From Gammaproteobacteria bacterium (GTDB lineage Bacteria; Pseudomonadota; Gammaproteobacteria; Steroidobacterales; Woeseiaceae): 64,000 nucleotides of DNA. Under the pieces are notes generated by a model. That model did no database searches and was not told where the DNA came from. It was given only the letters and a program-made list of their open reading frames with translations. Location of the stretch: positions 1 to 64,000 of the forward strand of contig QOPG01000002.1 of NCBI GenBank assembly GCA_003331585.1, given 5' to 3'. This document shows positions 48,532-57,826 of this stretch, one piece after another (the stretch's first letter is position 1; each line of letters starts with the position of its first letter). The position numbers were made by a program, and so were the translations under genes.

Positions 48532-49914
48532 CTAAGTACTTTTTTTTGAAATCACAAAACTTTCATTATTGAAGTAAAGACCACCATATTCTTTTAATGT
48601 TTCTGCTGTTATTTTTAAGTACTCATTAGACTCTATTATCGGTTGTATTTGATCGTCACCAATTTGATTTACATACACGGCTGCATTCCAAGCAGCAAAT
48701 AATGTTGAGGTACCGATACTGTCTTCAAGCTCATTAGACATGACATGCATATTGTAACGAATTAAGGATTTTTCATCAGAACCTGATAAAAAATTATAGT
48801 TTTTTGACTCTCTTCCTAATTCGGTTTTTACTGCTTTAGTTAATTTATGCCTATCAACTGGAAAAGGATTTTCATCAGGCCAAATTTTACGAATTAGTTG
48901 TAATGCAGGATCATTGCCATATGATTGAACTCCAAGTAACCTTCCATTACTTGATAATGCTCTTGAAAGAGGTGCTAATACATTTTTTGCCTTTATTCTT
49001 GCACTAACTCTTGCTCTCCATGGCTGGGAAGCAATAATCAAATCATAGTTACCTTCAACTTGCCCTGGCTTTGGTATCACATCATTTAATAAAAATTTAT
49101 GATCTTTTCGGTAAATCACCATGACAGAGGGTCTAATGTAAATTGGGTTGCCGGTTAGTTTACTGGATTTAACTTTCCACCCATCAATTAGAAATTCATT
49201 CAAATCTCTTAATTGTTCTCCATATTGGTGGGAGCTTTCTCCATCTAACTCAACATTTTGCCAATTTAAAGCAGCCGCTAGATCGATATTTTTTGGTCTG
49301 AGCCAAGGTGCTTCAGAATAATGCATATTGGTAACTACAATCACAGTTGCGGGATGCTCCACAAATCTATCTGATAACTTAGATAAAGAGATTCGAACAT
49401 CTTCTAAACTTATTTCTTTTGCGACTACAAGAAACGGCATTATAGGATATCTCCTGTGCAACGCTCTAAGAAGATGAGATAAAATAGTAGCGTCCCCCAT
49501 TCCAGCATCGAACAATTTTAGTGCTGGCGGAGTTGGTTTTAGATATTTCAACTCTTTAGCGGCCCTCTGAGCAATCTGCCATTTTTCATTGGTTGTATTG
49601 ATGAAAGAGAGATAATTTTGACGATTATCATAGAAACGTTTTGTTTTATCTGATTCAGAATTTTCTGTGTTTGAATTTTTTTTAACGACTTCAGTATTTT
49701 CACTGGAAACTTTTTTTATCTCAGATTGACTCTTGTTTGAAATAAATTGTCTTATTTTCTTACTTGTTTTTAAAGTAACGTCATTGCCATTTCTTAAGCG
49801 TGATACTAATTTTCCGTCATTTACTGATAATCTTCCAAATGTAGAGATAGCCATTTTGTGTTCATTGCAAAAGGCTTCAATTACTTCAAGTAAATTTTTT
49901 ATCTCGTATGACAT
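48532..49914 (-). CDS. Uncharacterised protein: N-terminal lambda-repressor-like HTH plus SAM-methyltransferase-like fold
   Basis: N-term FGRLSVNDGKLVSRLRNGNDVTLKTSKKIRQFI; motif-I-like LKLFDAGMGDATILSHLL; YDLIIASQPWRARV; LAPLSRALSSNGRLLGVQSYGND. Confidence 0.65.
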   Translation of the reverse strand: MSYEIKNLLEVIEAFCNEHKMAISTFGRLSVNDGKLVSRLRNGNDVTLKTSKKIRQFISNKSQSEIKKVSSENTEVVKKNSNTENSESDKTKRFYDNRQNYLSFINTTNEKWQIAQRAAKELKYLKPTPPALKLFDAGMGDATILSHLLRALHRRYPIMPFLVVAKEISLEDVRISLSKLSDRFVEHPATVIVVTNMHYSEAPWLRPKNIDLAAALNWQNVELDGESSHQYGEQLRDLNEFLIDGWKVKSSKLTGNPIYIRPSVMVIYRKDHKFLLNDVIPKPGQVEGNYDLIIASQPWRARVSARIKAKNVLAPLSRALSSNGRLLGVQSYGNDPALQLIRKIWPDENPFPVDRHKLTKAVKTELGRESKNYNFLSGSDEKSLIRYNMHVMSNELEDSIGTSTLFAAWNAAVYVNQIGDDQIQPIIESNEYLKITAETLKEYGGLYFNNESFVISKKST

Positions 49915-50073
49915 AATTTATTTTAAATTGAATAAGTGGGCAATATACCATTTATTTTCTTTAATAAATATCTTTTATATGATTTGTTTAAAATTTCCTA
50001 CTGACCAAACACTTATAATGATTGGGATTTAGGGATTTATGAAAAATATTTGCCCACTTTTCTTAGATGTAAT

Positions 50074-50853
50074 TTATCCAGAAGCTGCAATCATCCCACC
50101 GTCAACTACTATAGTTTGTCCGCATACCCATGATGAAGCTCTTGAGCATAAATACATAGCTGTCCCTGCTATATCTTCTGGTGAACCCATACGTTTTATA
50201 GGTATTTTTTTTATAACTTCTGCAGAAAGCGCTTCATTCTTAGCAATATGGGATGTCATTTTACTGGGAAAGAATCCTGGCGCGATTGCATTTACATTTA
50301 TATTGTTTCTCGCCAAATCAGCACCTAAATGCCTAGTTAAATGAATAAGTGCTGATTTGCTTGAGGAATAGGAATAAGTTGGCATTAACGGATGTGTGAT
50401 GCCATTTATCGATGCGATATTTATTATTCGAGATGGATCATCTTCTTTCCCAGATTTTTTTAATAATGGAAGAAATTTCTGTGTTAAGAAAAATGGGGAT
50501 TTTAGATTTATATCCATTACTTTATCCCACCCCTTCTCTGGAAAATCTTCAAAAGATGAAGCCCATGCAGTTCCAGCATTATTTATCAATATATCTATTT
50601 TTGATTCATAACTGCAGATCTCTTCGAACAATCTATTTATTCCGTCGTTATCTGAAAGATCAGCTTGAATTGCTATACATTCACCGTTTGATGAAAATTC
50701 TTCACATTTTTCTTCTAGGGCATCTGCTTTTCTTGATGTGATATATGTTTTTACACCATTTTGAACGAAGGCTTCAGCAATCATTGCACCTATCCCACTA
50801 GATCCACCTGTTATGATTGCCGTTTTTCCCTCAATTGAAAATAAGTTTTTCAT
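50074..50853 (-). CDS. SDR family oxidoreductase
   Basis: KTAIITGGSSGIGAMIAEAF; INNAGTA; YSYSSSKSALIHLTRHLG; VVDGGMIAASG. Confidence 0.94.
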   Translation of the reverse strand: MKNLFSIEGKTAIITGGSSGIGAMIAEAFVQNGVKTYITSRKADALEEKCEEFSSNGECIAIQADLSDNDGINRLFEEICSYESKIDILINNAGTAWASSFEDFPEKGWDKVMDINLKSPFFLTQKFLPLLKKSGKEDDPSRIINIASINGITHPLMPTYSYSSSKSALIHLTRHLGADLARNNINVNAIAPGFFPSKMTSHIAKNEALSAEVIKKIPIKRMGSPEDIAGTAMYLCSRASSWVCGQTIVVDGGMIAASG

Positions 50854-50863
50854 AAAATGCCTA

Positions 50864-52141
50864 TCATTGTTTTGTTGTAAGAATACTTTCTAATATTTTT
50901 AAGAACTCTTTTATTTCTTCTATAGAGTTATAATGCACGGGTCCTGTTCTGATGACACCTCCATTCTCATATAGACCAAGACTTTTCACCACCTCGATAG
51001 CATAGCTGTGACCACTCCAAACAAAGATATTATTCTTTCCCAGTTCAGTCGCAATCTCTTCAGGATGGACTCCATCCACACTAAAAGAAACAGTTGGTAG
51101 TCTTCTGTCCATTGCATCTGATTGTGTTATTCCCTGAATCTTAATTTTTTTTAAATTAATTAGACCTTCTATTAAATATAAAGTTAATAATTTTTCATAC
51201 TCAAACAAATAATCCAGCGCTGCATGAACATATTTTGTGCGCTGACGATCAAAAGCATGTTCTTTTTGAAATTGTCCTGCGAACTCTTTACCAATCCAAG
51301 CAAAATAATCAACAGCTGCAGTGGTCCCAGCCATTCCTTCGTGACTCTGTGTTCCTGTTTCGAAAGACCCTGGAAGTTCTGATGTGGCAGGTCTCACTTT
51401 ATAAGGTTGAAGCGTTTGCATTATTTCTTTTCTGCCCCAGAGAATACCTTGATGTGGGCCAAAAAATTTGTAAGAGGAGCAAACAAGAAAGTCACAATCA
51501 ATCTCCTGCACATCTATTGCAACATGAGGAGCTAATTGAACGGCATCTATATACGTCAAAATTTTCTCATTTTTTGCTTTTTTACATATTGTTTTAATAT
51601 CATTTATTGTTCCAATTAGATTACTAGCACCCCCAACACAAATAATTCTGGTTTTTTCAGAGAATAATTCATCTAATTGATTTAAATCGAATTCAAAGGT
51701 TTCTTTATCAAAAGTTAGCCACTTTACTTTTAATCCTATGTCTTCCGCTAAAAGCAACCATGGGGATATATTTGCATCATGATCCATTTTTGAAAGAATA
51801 ATCTCATCACCTTCCTTAAAAAGACGGCCTATAGATCGAGAAATATGCAAAGTAAGAGTGGTCATATTTTGACCAAAAATAATTTCTTCCTTATACCGTG
51901 CATTGAGAAAATCAGCCATACTTTGATGAAATTCATCTAATATTTTATCAACACGATTGGATGTTTCGAATCCTCCCTGAATATTTGCATTTGATTCAAT
52001 CATGCATTTTTTCATAGCATCAGCGACCTCTGTAGGCACTTGGGTCCCAGCTGGATTATCAAAATAAATTCGTTTTCGGCCAGAATCTTCTATTGATAAC
52101 GCAGGAAATTTACTCCTAATAGTTTCCAAATGATAGTTCAT
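50864..52141 (-). CDS. Class V aminotransferase / cysteine desulfurase-like protein
   Basis: YFDNPAGTQVP; DHDANISPWLLLAED; CSSYKFFGPHQGILWG; NIFVWSGHSYAIEVVKSLGL..GGVIRTGPVHYNS. Start Met8 of the track ORF is more likely. Confidence 0.9.
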   Translation of the reverse strand: MNYHLETIRSKFPALSIEDSGRKRIYFDNPAGTQVPTEVADAMKKCMIESNANIQGGFETSNRVDKILDEFHQSMADFLNARYKEEIIFGQNMTTLTLHISRSIGRLFKEGDEIILSKMDHDANISPWLLLAEDIGLKVKWLTFDKETFEFDLNQLDELFSEKTRIICVGGASNLIGTINDIKTICKKAKNEKILTYIDAVQLAPHVAIDVQEIDCDFLVCSSYKFFGPHQGILWGRKEIMQTLQPYKVRPATSELPGSFETGTQSHEGMAGTTAAVDYFAWIGKEFAGQFQKEHAFDRQRTKYVHAALDYLFEYEKLLTLYLIEGLINLKKIKIQGITQSDAMDRRLPTVSFSVDGVHPEEIATELGKNNIFVWSGHSYAIEVVKSLGLYENGGVIRTGPVHYNSIEEIKEFLKILESILTTKQ

Positions 52142-52146
52142 ATAAT

Positions 52147-52995
52147 TTAATCCTCCCTGCAATAATTAGGGTCATGATTGCCTATAGTTTTGAAGCTCAT
52201 ATATGTTGATGACGCAAGAGTTGCGAAGCCAGGCATTCCATTGTCATTCTGTGTATCTGTAAAGATTGCGTGCTCCACATACATATCATAGTTCTGGCCA
52301 GGCTCTAATTTCCCTGCAGGCACAGAATATTCTGAAGCCTCATAAGTTAAATATCCATTTTTTTCAAAAGGTCGGCCACTGTGGACGATATCCTCTATAT
52401 TGCAACTGTCGATAGCAACAAAAATTGGATCATCCAGTATCTTTTTTGGATCTTTTTTTCCTACACTGAATTCGGGCCAGGTAATAATTAACTCTTTTTC
52501 TGAATCCACTTCATTTATTTCTATTTTTTTTTCATTTTGTATAAAAATAATTTTTGGATGAGGGGGGAATGAAGAATTTTTGTAACTTACAATACTATTT
52601 TTAACCTTACCTTCGGATGTTTCAAAACTAAAACTATAATCTCCCATGGGAAACTCATCCTCAAGACTTTCATAACTATCTAACATTGCACTAATGTACA
52701 TCACATCGCCTATTTCATCAGATTCAGAATATCTGTATTCAAGACTTTTAATTTCACCAGAGATTTGAGGTAGTTGGACACTAGCATTCTTAACTGTTCC
52801 GCCATCTGTTATGAAAATTTCAGCAAAAAATAATGGTTCTAATCGTTGTAGTGAGCCGTCATTAATTTGTTGATATCTTGAGACCTTACCCGTACCAAAA
52901 AAGGTCACATCTTTTTGTGTGAGAATGTTTTGTTTAGTTTCACAGCCTGATGCAAAAAAAAGACATACAGTTAAAGTTCCTAACAGACGGTACAC
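52147..52995 (-). CDS. Uncharacterised secreted lipoprotein
   Basis: MYRLLGTLTVCLFFASGCETKQN lipobox; no recognised domain. Confidence 0.65.
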   Translation of the reverse strand: MYRLLGTLTVCLFFASGCETKQNILTQKDVTFFGTGKVSRYQQINDGSLQRLEPLFFAEIFITDGGTVKNASVQLPQISGEIKSLEYRYSESDEIGDVMYISAMLDSYESLEDEFPMGDYSFSFETSEGKVKNSIVSYKNSSFPPHPKIIFIQNEKKIEINEVDSEKELIITWPEFSVGKKDPKKILDDPIFVAIDSCNIEDIVHSGRPFEKNGYLTYEASEYSVPAGKLEPGQNYDMYVEHAIFTDTQNDNGMPGFATLASSTYMSFKTIGNHDPNYCRED

Positions 52996-53003
52996 AAATT
53001 ACC

Positions 53004-54080
53004 CTATCTGAAGCGATTCATAATGTTTGCTAACTCTTTTTTTCCTGGGCCTAGCTCTTCATATGAAATTTCAGACAATGGTATGGAAGATGATCCAGAG
53101 CTCTCATGCATATCATCCGCTTCTTTGTCTATGTACAATAATCCAGTTATAATTTCTTGTTTAGCTTGGCTCTCTCTCAAGAATGAATAAGCTCCTGCCC
53201 TACTGGTCGGATCATAATTCTTATCAACTTTTCGAAAAACAATTTTACTGCCATCATGAAGTGACACAGGCATCGCTTCTCCTTCTTTATATTTAGTTAA
53301 AATCTCTTCAGCAGGAGGTACAAAATCCGCATCAACAACTTCATTTTGTGATTTTCTAACATGAGAATAACTTTTTGTGGATTCAGGGTTATCGTTAAAT
53401 GTTACGCATGGACTTATAATATCGAGTAATCCAAAACCTTTATGTGAGATAGCACCTTTAATTAATGGCACTAATTGCTCCTTGTCACCAGAAAATCCTC
53501 TCGCAACATAAGTTGAACCTAGGGCGATTCCCATACTTACAGGGTCAATCGGTTTTTGTTGATTCGCAGGACCTTTCTTTTTCTTGCTACCAATGTCAGC
53601 AGATGCAGAATACTGGCCTTTAGTTAACCCATAAACACCATTATTTTCGATTATATATGTCATATCCAAATTCCTACGTATGACATGTGCAAATTGACCC
53701 ATACCTATTGAAAGTGAATCACCATCACCTGATATACCAATATAAGTTAGATCTCTGTTGGCTGCATTCGCTCCGGTTGCAACAGAAGGCATCCTTCCAT
53801 GAACAGAATTAAAACCATGAGATTGGCTCACAAAATATGCCGGAGTTTTTGAGGAGCAACCTATGCCGGATACTTTAGCTAAACGATGTGGTTCTATTGC
53901 TAATTCATAAACTGCTTGAATTAAAGCTGCAGTTATTGAATCATGACCACACCCAGCACAGAGAGTAGAAACAACACCCTCGTAATCTCTACGCTTGAGT
54001 CCAATATTATTTTTCTTTGACTTTGGATGACTGACTTTTGGTTTACTTATATAGCTCACTAATAATCTCCGATTATGCAA
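53004..54080 (-). CDS. 2-oxoacid:ferredoxin oxidoreductase, beta subunit
   Basis: LCAGCGHDSITAALIQAVYEL; VHGRMPSVATGANAANRDLTYIGISGDGDSLSIGMGQFAHVIRRN (TPP site); ENNGVYGLTKGQ. Confidence 0.93.
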   Translation of the reverse strand: MHNRRLLVSYISKPKVSHPKSKKNNIGLKRRDYEGVVSTLCAGCGHDSITAALIQAVYELAIEPHRLAKVSGIGCSSKTPAYFVSQSHGFNSVHGRMPSVATGANAANRDLTYIGISGDGDSLSIGMGQFAHVIRRNLDMTYIIENNGVYGLTKGQYSASADIGSKKKKGPANQQKPIDPVSMGIALGSTYVARGFSGDKEQLVPLIKGAISHKGFGLLDIISPCVTFNDNPESTKSYSHVRKSQNEVVDADFVPPAEEILTKYKEGEAMPVSLHDGSKIVFRKVDKNYDPTSRAGAYSFLRESQAKQEIITGLLYIDKEADDMHESSGSSSIPLSEISYEELGPGKKELANIMNRFR

Positions 54081-55893
54081 TCGATTCGTTATCTAATAAC
54101 TCTCTAACAATGAGATTAGCGTAAATTGGATTTCCATCATAATGGAGTATAGAAAAGAGTTTGCTTGGATTAACTTCTAAATCTAATATAAGAAGCGACC
54201 GCATTTGAGCATCCCTATTTTGTTCAATAACATATATCTTCTCATGTTTATTTATAAATTTCTTAATTGATTCATTAAAAGGAAATGATTTTATTCTGCA
54301 ATAGTTAACCTTTAGTCCACTTTTCCTTAGTTTTATAATCGCTTCATTTGTGGCTCCATCACTGCTACCAAACGCAATAACACCAATCTTATTTGTCTTT
54401 GAATATTTGATATCTGGCTTAGGAACCATTTTTCTTGCTGTATTCCATTTTACTTTCAACCTGTCAACAACCTCTTGATACTCATGGCCTTCTTCAGTGT
54501 ATCCTCCATATTTATTGTGTCCAGAGCCACGAGTAAAAAATGAGCCTTTTGGGTGAACGCCCGGAAGCGACCTATATGGAATACCATCACCATCTGAATC
54601 GAAATATCTATAAAAGTTTTCAAGCTTCTCTAACTGCTCAGCAGAGAGAACTTTTCCTTTTTTTGGCTCATATTTATTGTCCCACTCAAAATCTGAAGAC
54701 ATCCAATCATTCATTCCTATATCTAAATCACTCATTACAAAAATTGGAGTTTGCAGTTCATCACCAAGATCAAAAGCATTTACTGTCATATGAAAACATT
54801 CCTCAGGATTTGCTGGAAATAACATTGGATGTCTTGTATCGCCATGAGAGGCATAGGCGCATGTCAAAAGATCGCATTGTTGAGTTCTTGTTGGCATACC
54901 TGTAGAGGGTCCAGTCCTTTGAATATTGAAAATAACTGCTGGCAGTTCTGAATAATAAGCAAAACCAATAAATTCGCTCATAAGAGAAATTCCTGGTCCA
55001 CTCGTGGGAGTAAAAGCTCTCGCACCATTCCATGTTGCACCTAAGACCATTCCTATTGCAGCCAGCTCATCTTCAGCTTGTATGATGCAATAATTATTCT
55101 TATCATCTTTTTTGTTTTTACGAAATTGACTGCAAAATGTTTCATATGCATCCATGAGTGATGTTGATGGTGTCAGAGGATACCAAGCACCGACTGTTGC
55201 ACCAGCATAAACACAACCCAAACCAGCAGCAGTATTTCCATCAATAATTATATGATCTTTTGTTTTATTTATTTTCTTTACAGTGATTGGCAGAGGATTT
55301 GTGAGATTCTTTATCACGTAATTATATCCAAGCATAATTGCTTCTAAATTCGATTTAGCAAGATGTTTTTTCTTTGCGAATGTCTCATTTAAAAGAGTTT
55401 TAATAATATCTAAATCAATTTTCAATAAAGCTGCAAGCGCACCAACATAGGCTATATTTTTCATCAAAATTCTTGATCGAATTCCTTCAAAATTTTCGAT
55501 ACAAAGTTTAGAGAAAGGTATACCTATTACTGAAATATCGTTTCTATCGAGTAATTTACTTCTGGGCCAAGTTGAATCATATACTAACCACCCTCCAGAT
55601 TGGACACTCGCTAAATCTTTCTCGTATGTTTGCACGTTCATTGCTATCACAATATCAATATCATTTGATGCAGAATGATATCCGTCTTTAGTAACTCTGA
55701 CTTCATACCATGTAGGCAACCCCTGAATATTTGACGGAAAGTAGTTTTTTCCAACTACCGGAATACCCATACGAAATAGTGCTTTGAGTAACAAACCATT
55801 TGCGCTAGCTGAACCAGTTCCATTAACTGTCGCTATTTTTATTACACAGTCATTTACCCTTGGAGGTAAGTTCTTATTGTTTTGAGTTTTCAT
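54073..55893 (-). CDS. 2-oxoacid:ferredoxin oxidoreductase, fused gamma-alpha subunit
   Basis: Gamma: NGTGSASANGLLLKALFRMGIPVVGKNYFPSNIQGLPTWYEVRV; alpha: GAWYPLTPSTSLMDAYE, QAEDELAAIGMVLGATWNGARAFTPTSGPGISLMSEFIGFAYYSELPAVIFNIQRTGPSTGMPTRTQQ. Confidence 0.94.
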   Translation of the reverse strand: MKTQNNKNLPPRVNDCVIKIATVNGTGSASANGLLLKALFRMGIPVVGKNYFPSNIQGLPTWYEVRVTKDGYHSASNDIDIVIAMNVQTYEKDLASVQSGGWLVYDSTWPRSKLLDRNDISVIGIPFSKLCIENFEGIRSRILMKNIAYVGALAALLKIDLDIIKTLLNETFAKKKHLAKSNLEAIMLGYNYVIKNLTNPLPITVKKINKTKDHIIIDGNTAAGLGCVYAGATVGAWYPLTPSTSLMDAYETFCSQFRKNKKDDKNNYCIIQAEDELAAIGMVLGATWNGARAFTPTSGPGISLMSEFIGFAYYSELPAVIFNIQRTGPSTGMPTRTQQCDLLTCAYASHGDTRHPMLFPANPEECFHMTVNAFDLGDELQTPIFVMSDLDIGMNDWMSSDFEWDNKYEPKKGKVLSAEQLEKLENFYRYFDSDGDGIPYRSLPGVHPKGSFFTRGSGHNKYGGYTEEGHEYQEVVDRLKVKWNTARKMVPKPDIKYSKTNKIGVIAFGSSDGATNEAIIKLRKSGLKVNYCRIKSFPFNESIKKFINKHEKIYVIEQNRDAQMRSLLILDLEVNPSKLFSILHYDGNPIYANLIVRELLDNESIA

Positions 55894-55898
55894 CTCTC

Positions 55899-57710
55899 TT
55901 AGATATTACTTACTTTCTTTAATGGGGAAGATTCTGCTTCGTCTTTAGCTTTTGGAAGAAGTATGGTTGATTTCTGCATATCCCATGCTCCTGTTGGACA
56001 TCTTTCAGCACAAAGACCGCAGTGAACACATAGGTCCTCATCTTTCACCATAACCCTTGCTGTCTGGGGTAATTCTTCAGATACATATAGATCCTCTTCC
56101 AAATTCTCAGCTGGAGCAGTAAGTCTTGTTCTAAGATCTTTTTCATCACCATTTTCTGTTATTGTCAAACAATCCACGGGACATACATCAATACAGGCAT
56201 CGCATTCAATGCATAGGTTTGCTGCAAAAACAGTCTGAATATCACAATTCAAACAACGTTCAACCTCTTTTACTGTTTGATCTAACGTAAAACCTAATTC
56301 CACCTCAATATTTAATTGTTTGAACCTTTTCTTTAAATCAACATGTGGCATCAATCTTCGTTCAGATCCATCGTAGTCATTTGAATAGCTCCATTCATGT
56401 AGACCCATCTTTTGACTCGTGAGATTCATTCCGGGAGGAAGACGTTCCTCAAGGTTCTCTTGTGAACAATACTTATGAATCGATATCGCAGCTTCATGAC
56501 CATGAGCCACGGCCCATATAATATTTTTCGGTCCAAAGGCAGAGTCACCACCAAAGAAAACTCCATCAAGTGAACACATCATAGTTACTTCATCAACTAT
56601 TGGACAATCCCACTTATCGAATTCAATTCCCAGATCTCTCTCAATCCATGGAAATGCATTATCTTGTCCAATCGCAAGAATCACATCATCGCATTCGATG
56701 ATTTTTTCCCCAATTACATCAGAGCTCTCAATTTTACCATCATCATTGATTTGATATTTTATTTCTTCAAATAACATACCAATTAATTTTCCATTTTTAA
56801 CGACAAATTCTTTTGGTGAGTGATTAACAATAATCTCTACATTTTCTTCTTCCGCATCTTCAAGCTCCCAATCTGATGCCTTGAAAAATTCTCTGGGTTT
56901 CCTTGCCATAACTTTTACATTTTTGGCACCCAATCTTAATGATGTTCTACAACAATCCATTGCTGTATTTCCAACACCAATTATCAGCACATCTTTTCCT
57001 ATTTTATCGATATGCTCAAAAGCAACCGATTCAAGCCATTCAATACCAATATGTACATTTTTACTATCATATCTGCCCGGCAGATTAAGCTCTTTACCTT
57101 TTGGTGCACCTGTTCCAACAAAGATAGCATCAAAATTATTTTTTTCTCTAAAGTCTTTTAAACTCTCAATACGATGATTGAGTTTAAGATCTGCTCCCAT
57201 ATCAAGGATATATTGAATTTCTTCATTTAACACTTTTGGCGGCAATCTAAATTGCGGAATGTTAGTTCTCATCAAACCGCCAGTTGTACCAAGTGCTTCA
57301 AATATTGTTACGTCATAACCGAGAGGGAGTAAATCATTTGCAACAGTCAGTGAAGCACAGCCAGCACCTATTAATGCTATCTTTTTACCATTCATCTTAG
57401 ATGGCGGCTTAGGTAATCTTGCAGTTATATCATCTCTATGATCCGATGCGACACGTTTTAGCCTACATATAGCTACTGGCTTATCTTCTACTCTTGTTCT
57501 TCTACAAGCTGGCTCACATGGCCTGTCGCATACCCTGCCAAGAATCCCAGGAAAAACATTAGACTCACGGTTAACCATATATGCATCTGAAAATTCGCCT
57601 TGAGCAATTAAGCGAATATATTTCGGTACATCAGTATGAGCTGGACATGCCCATTGGCAATCTACTACCTTGTGAAAGTAATTTGGATCTGAAATATTTG
57701 TTGGTTTCAT
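55899..57710 (-). CDS. GltD-like FAD-dependent oxidoreductase with two C-terminal 4Fe-4S sites
   Basis: GRVCDRPCEPACRR; IALIGAGCASLTVANDLLPLGYDVTIFEALGTTGGLMRTNIPQFRLP; CIECDACIDVCPVDCL and CVHCGLCAERCPTGAW. Confidence 0.93.
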   Translation of the reverse strand: MKPTNISDPNYFHKVVDCQWACPAHTDVPKYIRLIAQGEFSDAYMVNRESNVFPGILGRVCDRPCEPACRRTRVEDKPVAICRLKRVASDHRDDITARLPKPPSKMNGKKIALIGAGCASLTVANDLLPLGYDVTIFEALGTTGGLMRTNIPQFRLPPKVLNEEIQYILDMGADLKLNHRIESLKDFREKNNFDAIFVGTGAPKGKELNLPGRYDSKNVHIGIEWLESVAFEHIDKIGKDVLIIGVGNTAMDCCRTSLRLGAKNVKVMARKPREFFKASDWELEDAEEENVEIIVNHSPKEFVVKNGKLIGMLFEEIKYQINDDGKIESSDVIGEKIIECDDVILAIGQDNAFPWIERDLGIEFDKWDCPIVDEVTMMCSLDGVFFGGDSAFGPKNIIWAVAHGHEAAISIHKYCSQENLEERLPPGMNLTSQKMGLHEWSYSNDYDGSERRLMPHVDLKKRFKQLNIEVELGFTLDQTVKEVERCLNCDIQTVFAANLCIECDACIDVCPVDCLTITENGDEKDLRTRLTAPAENLEEDLYVSEELPQTARVMVKDEDLCVHCGLCAERCPTGAWDMQKSTILLPKAKDEAESSPLKKVSNI

Positions 57711-57826
57711 TTTTATATTATTTGGCTAATTATTCCTAATTAAAGGCATGAAATAGTGGAGCAACAAATTCTTCGTTAATATGGTATGGATGATAAACTC
57801 TTCACCGATAAAGTAAACAACTTTCG

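Noticed and set aside
48422-49398. 12-bp word agagattcgaac in tRNA-Arg (48422-48433) repeated at 49387-49398, considered as an att duplication
   Set aside because: Only 12 bp, second copy lies inside an intact CDS, and there is no integrase.
51235-51597. 120-aa + strand ORF
   Set aside because: Antisense to the class V aminotransferase; composition not protein-like.
54540-54905. 121-aa + strand ORF
   Set aside because: Antisense to the oxidoreductase alpha subunit.
57711-57826. About 34-codon open frame on - strand in the gap downstream of dihydroorotase
   Set aside because: No start codon near the beginning and composition typical of random AT-rich DNA.
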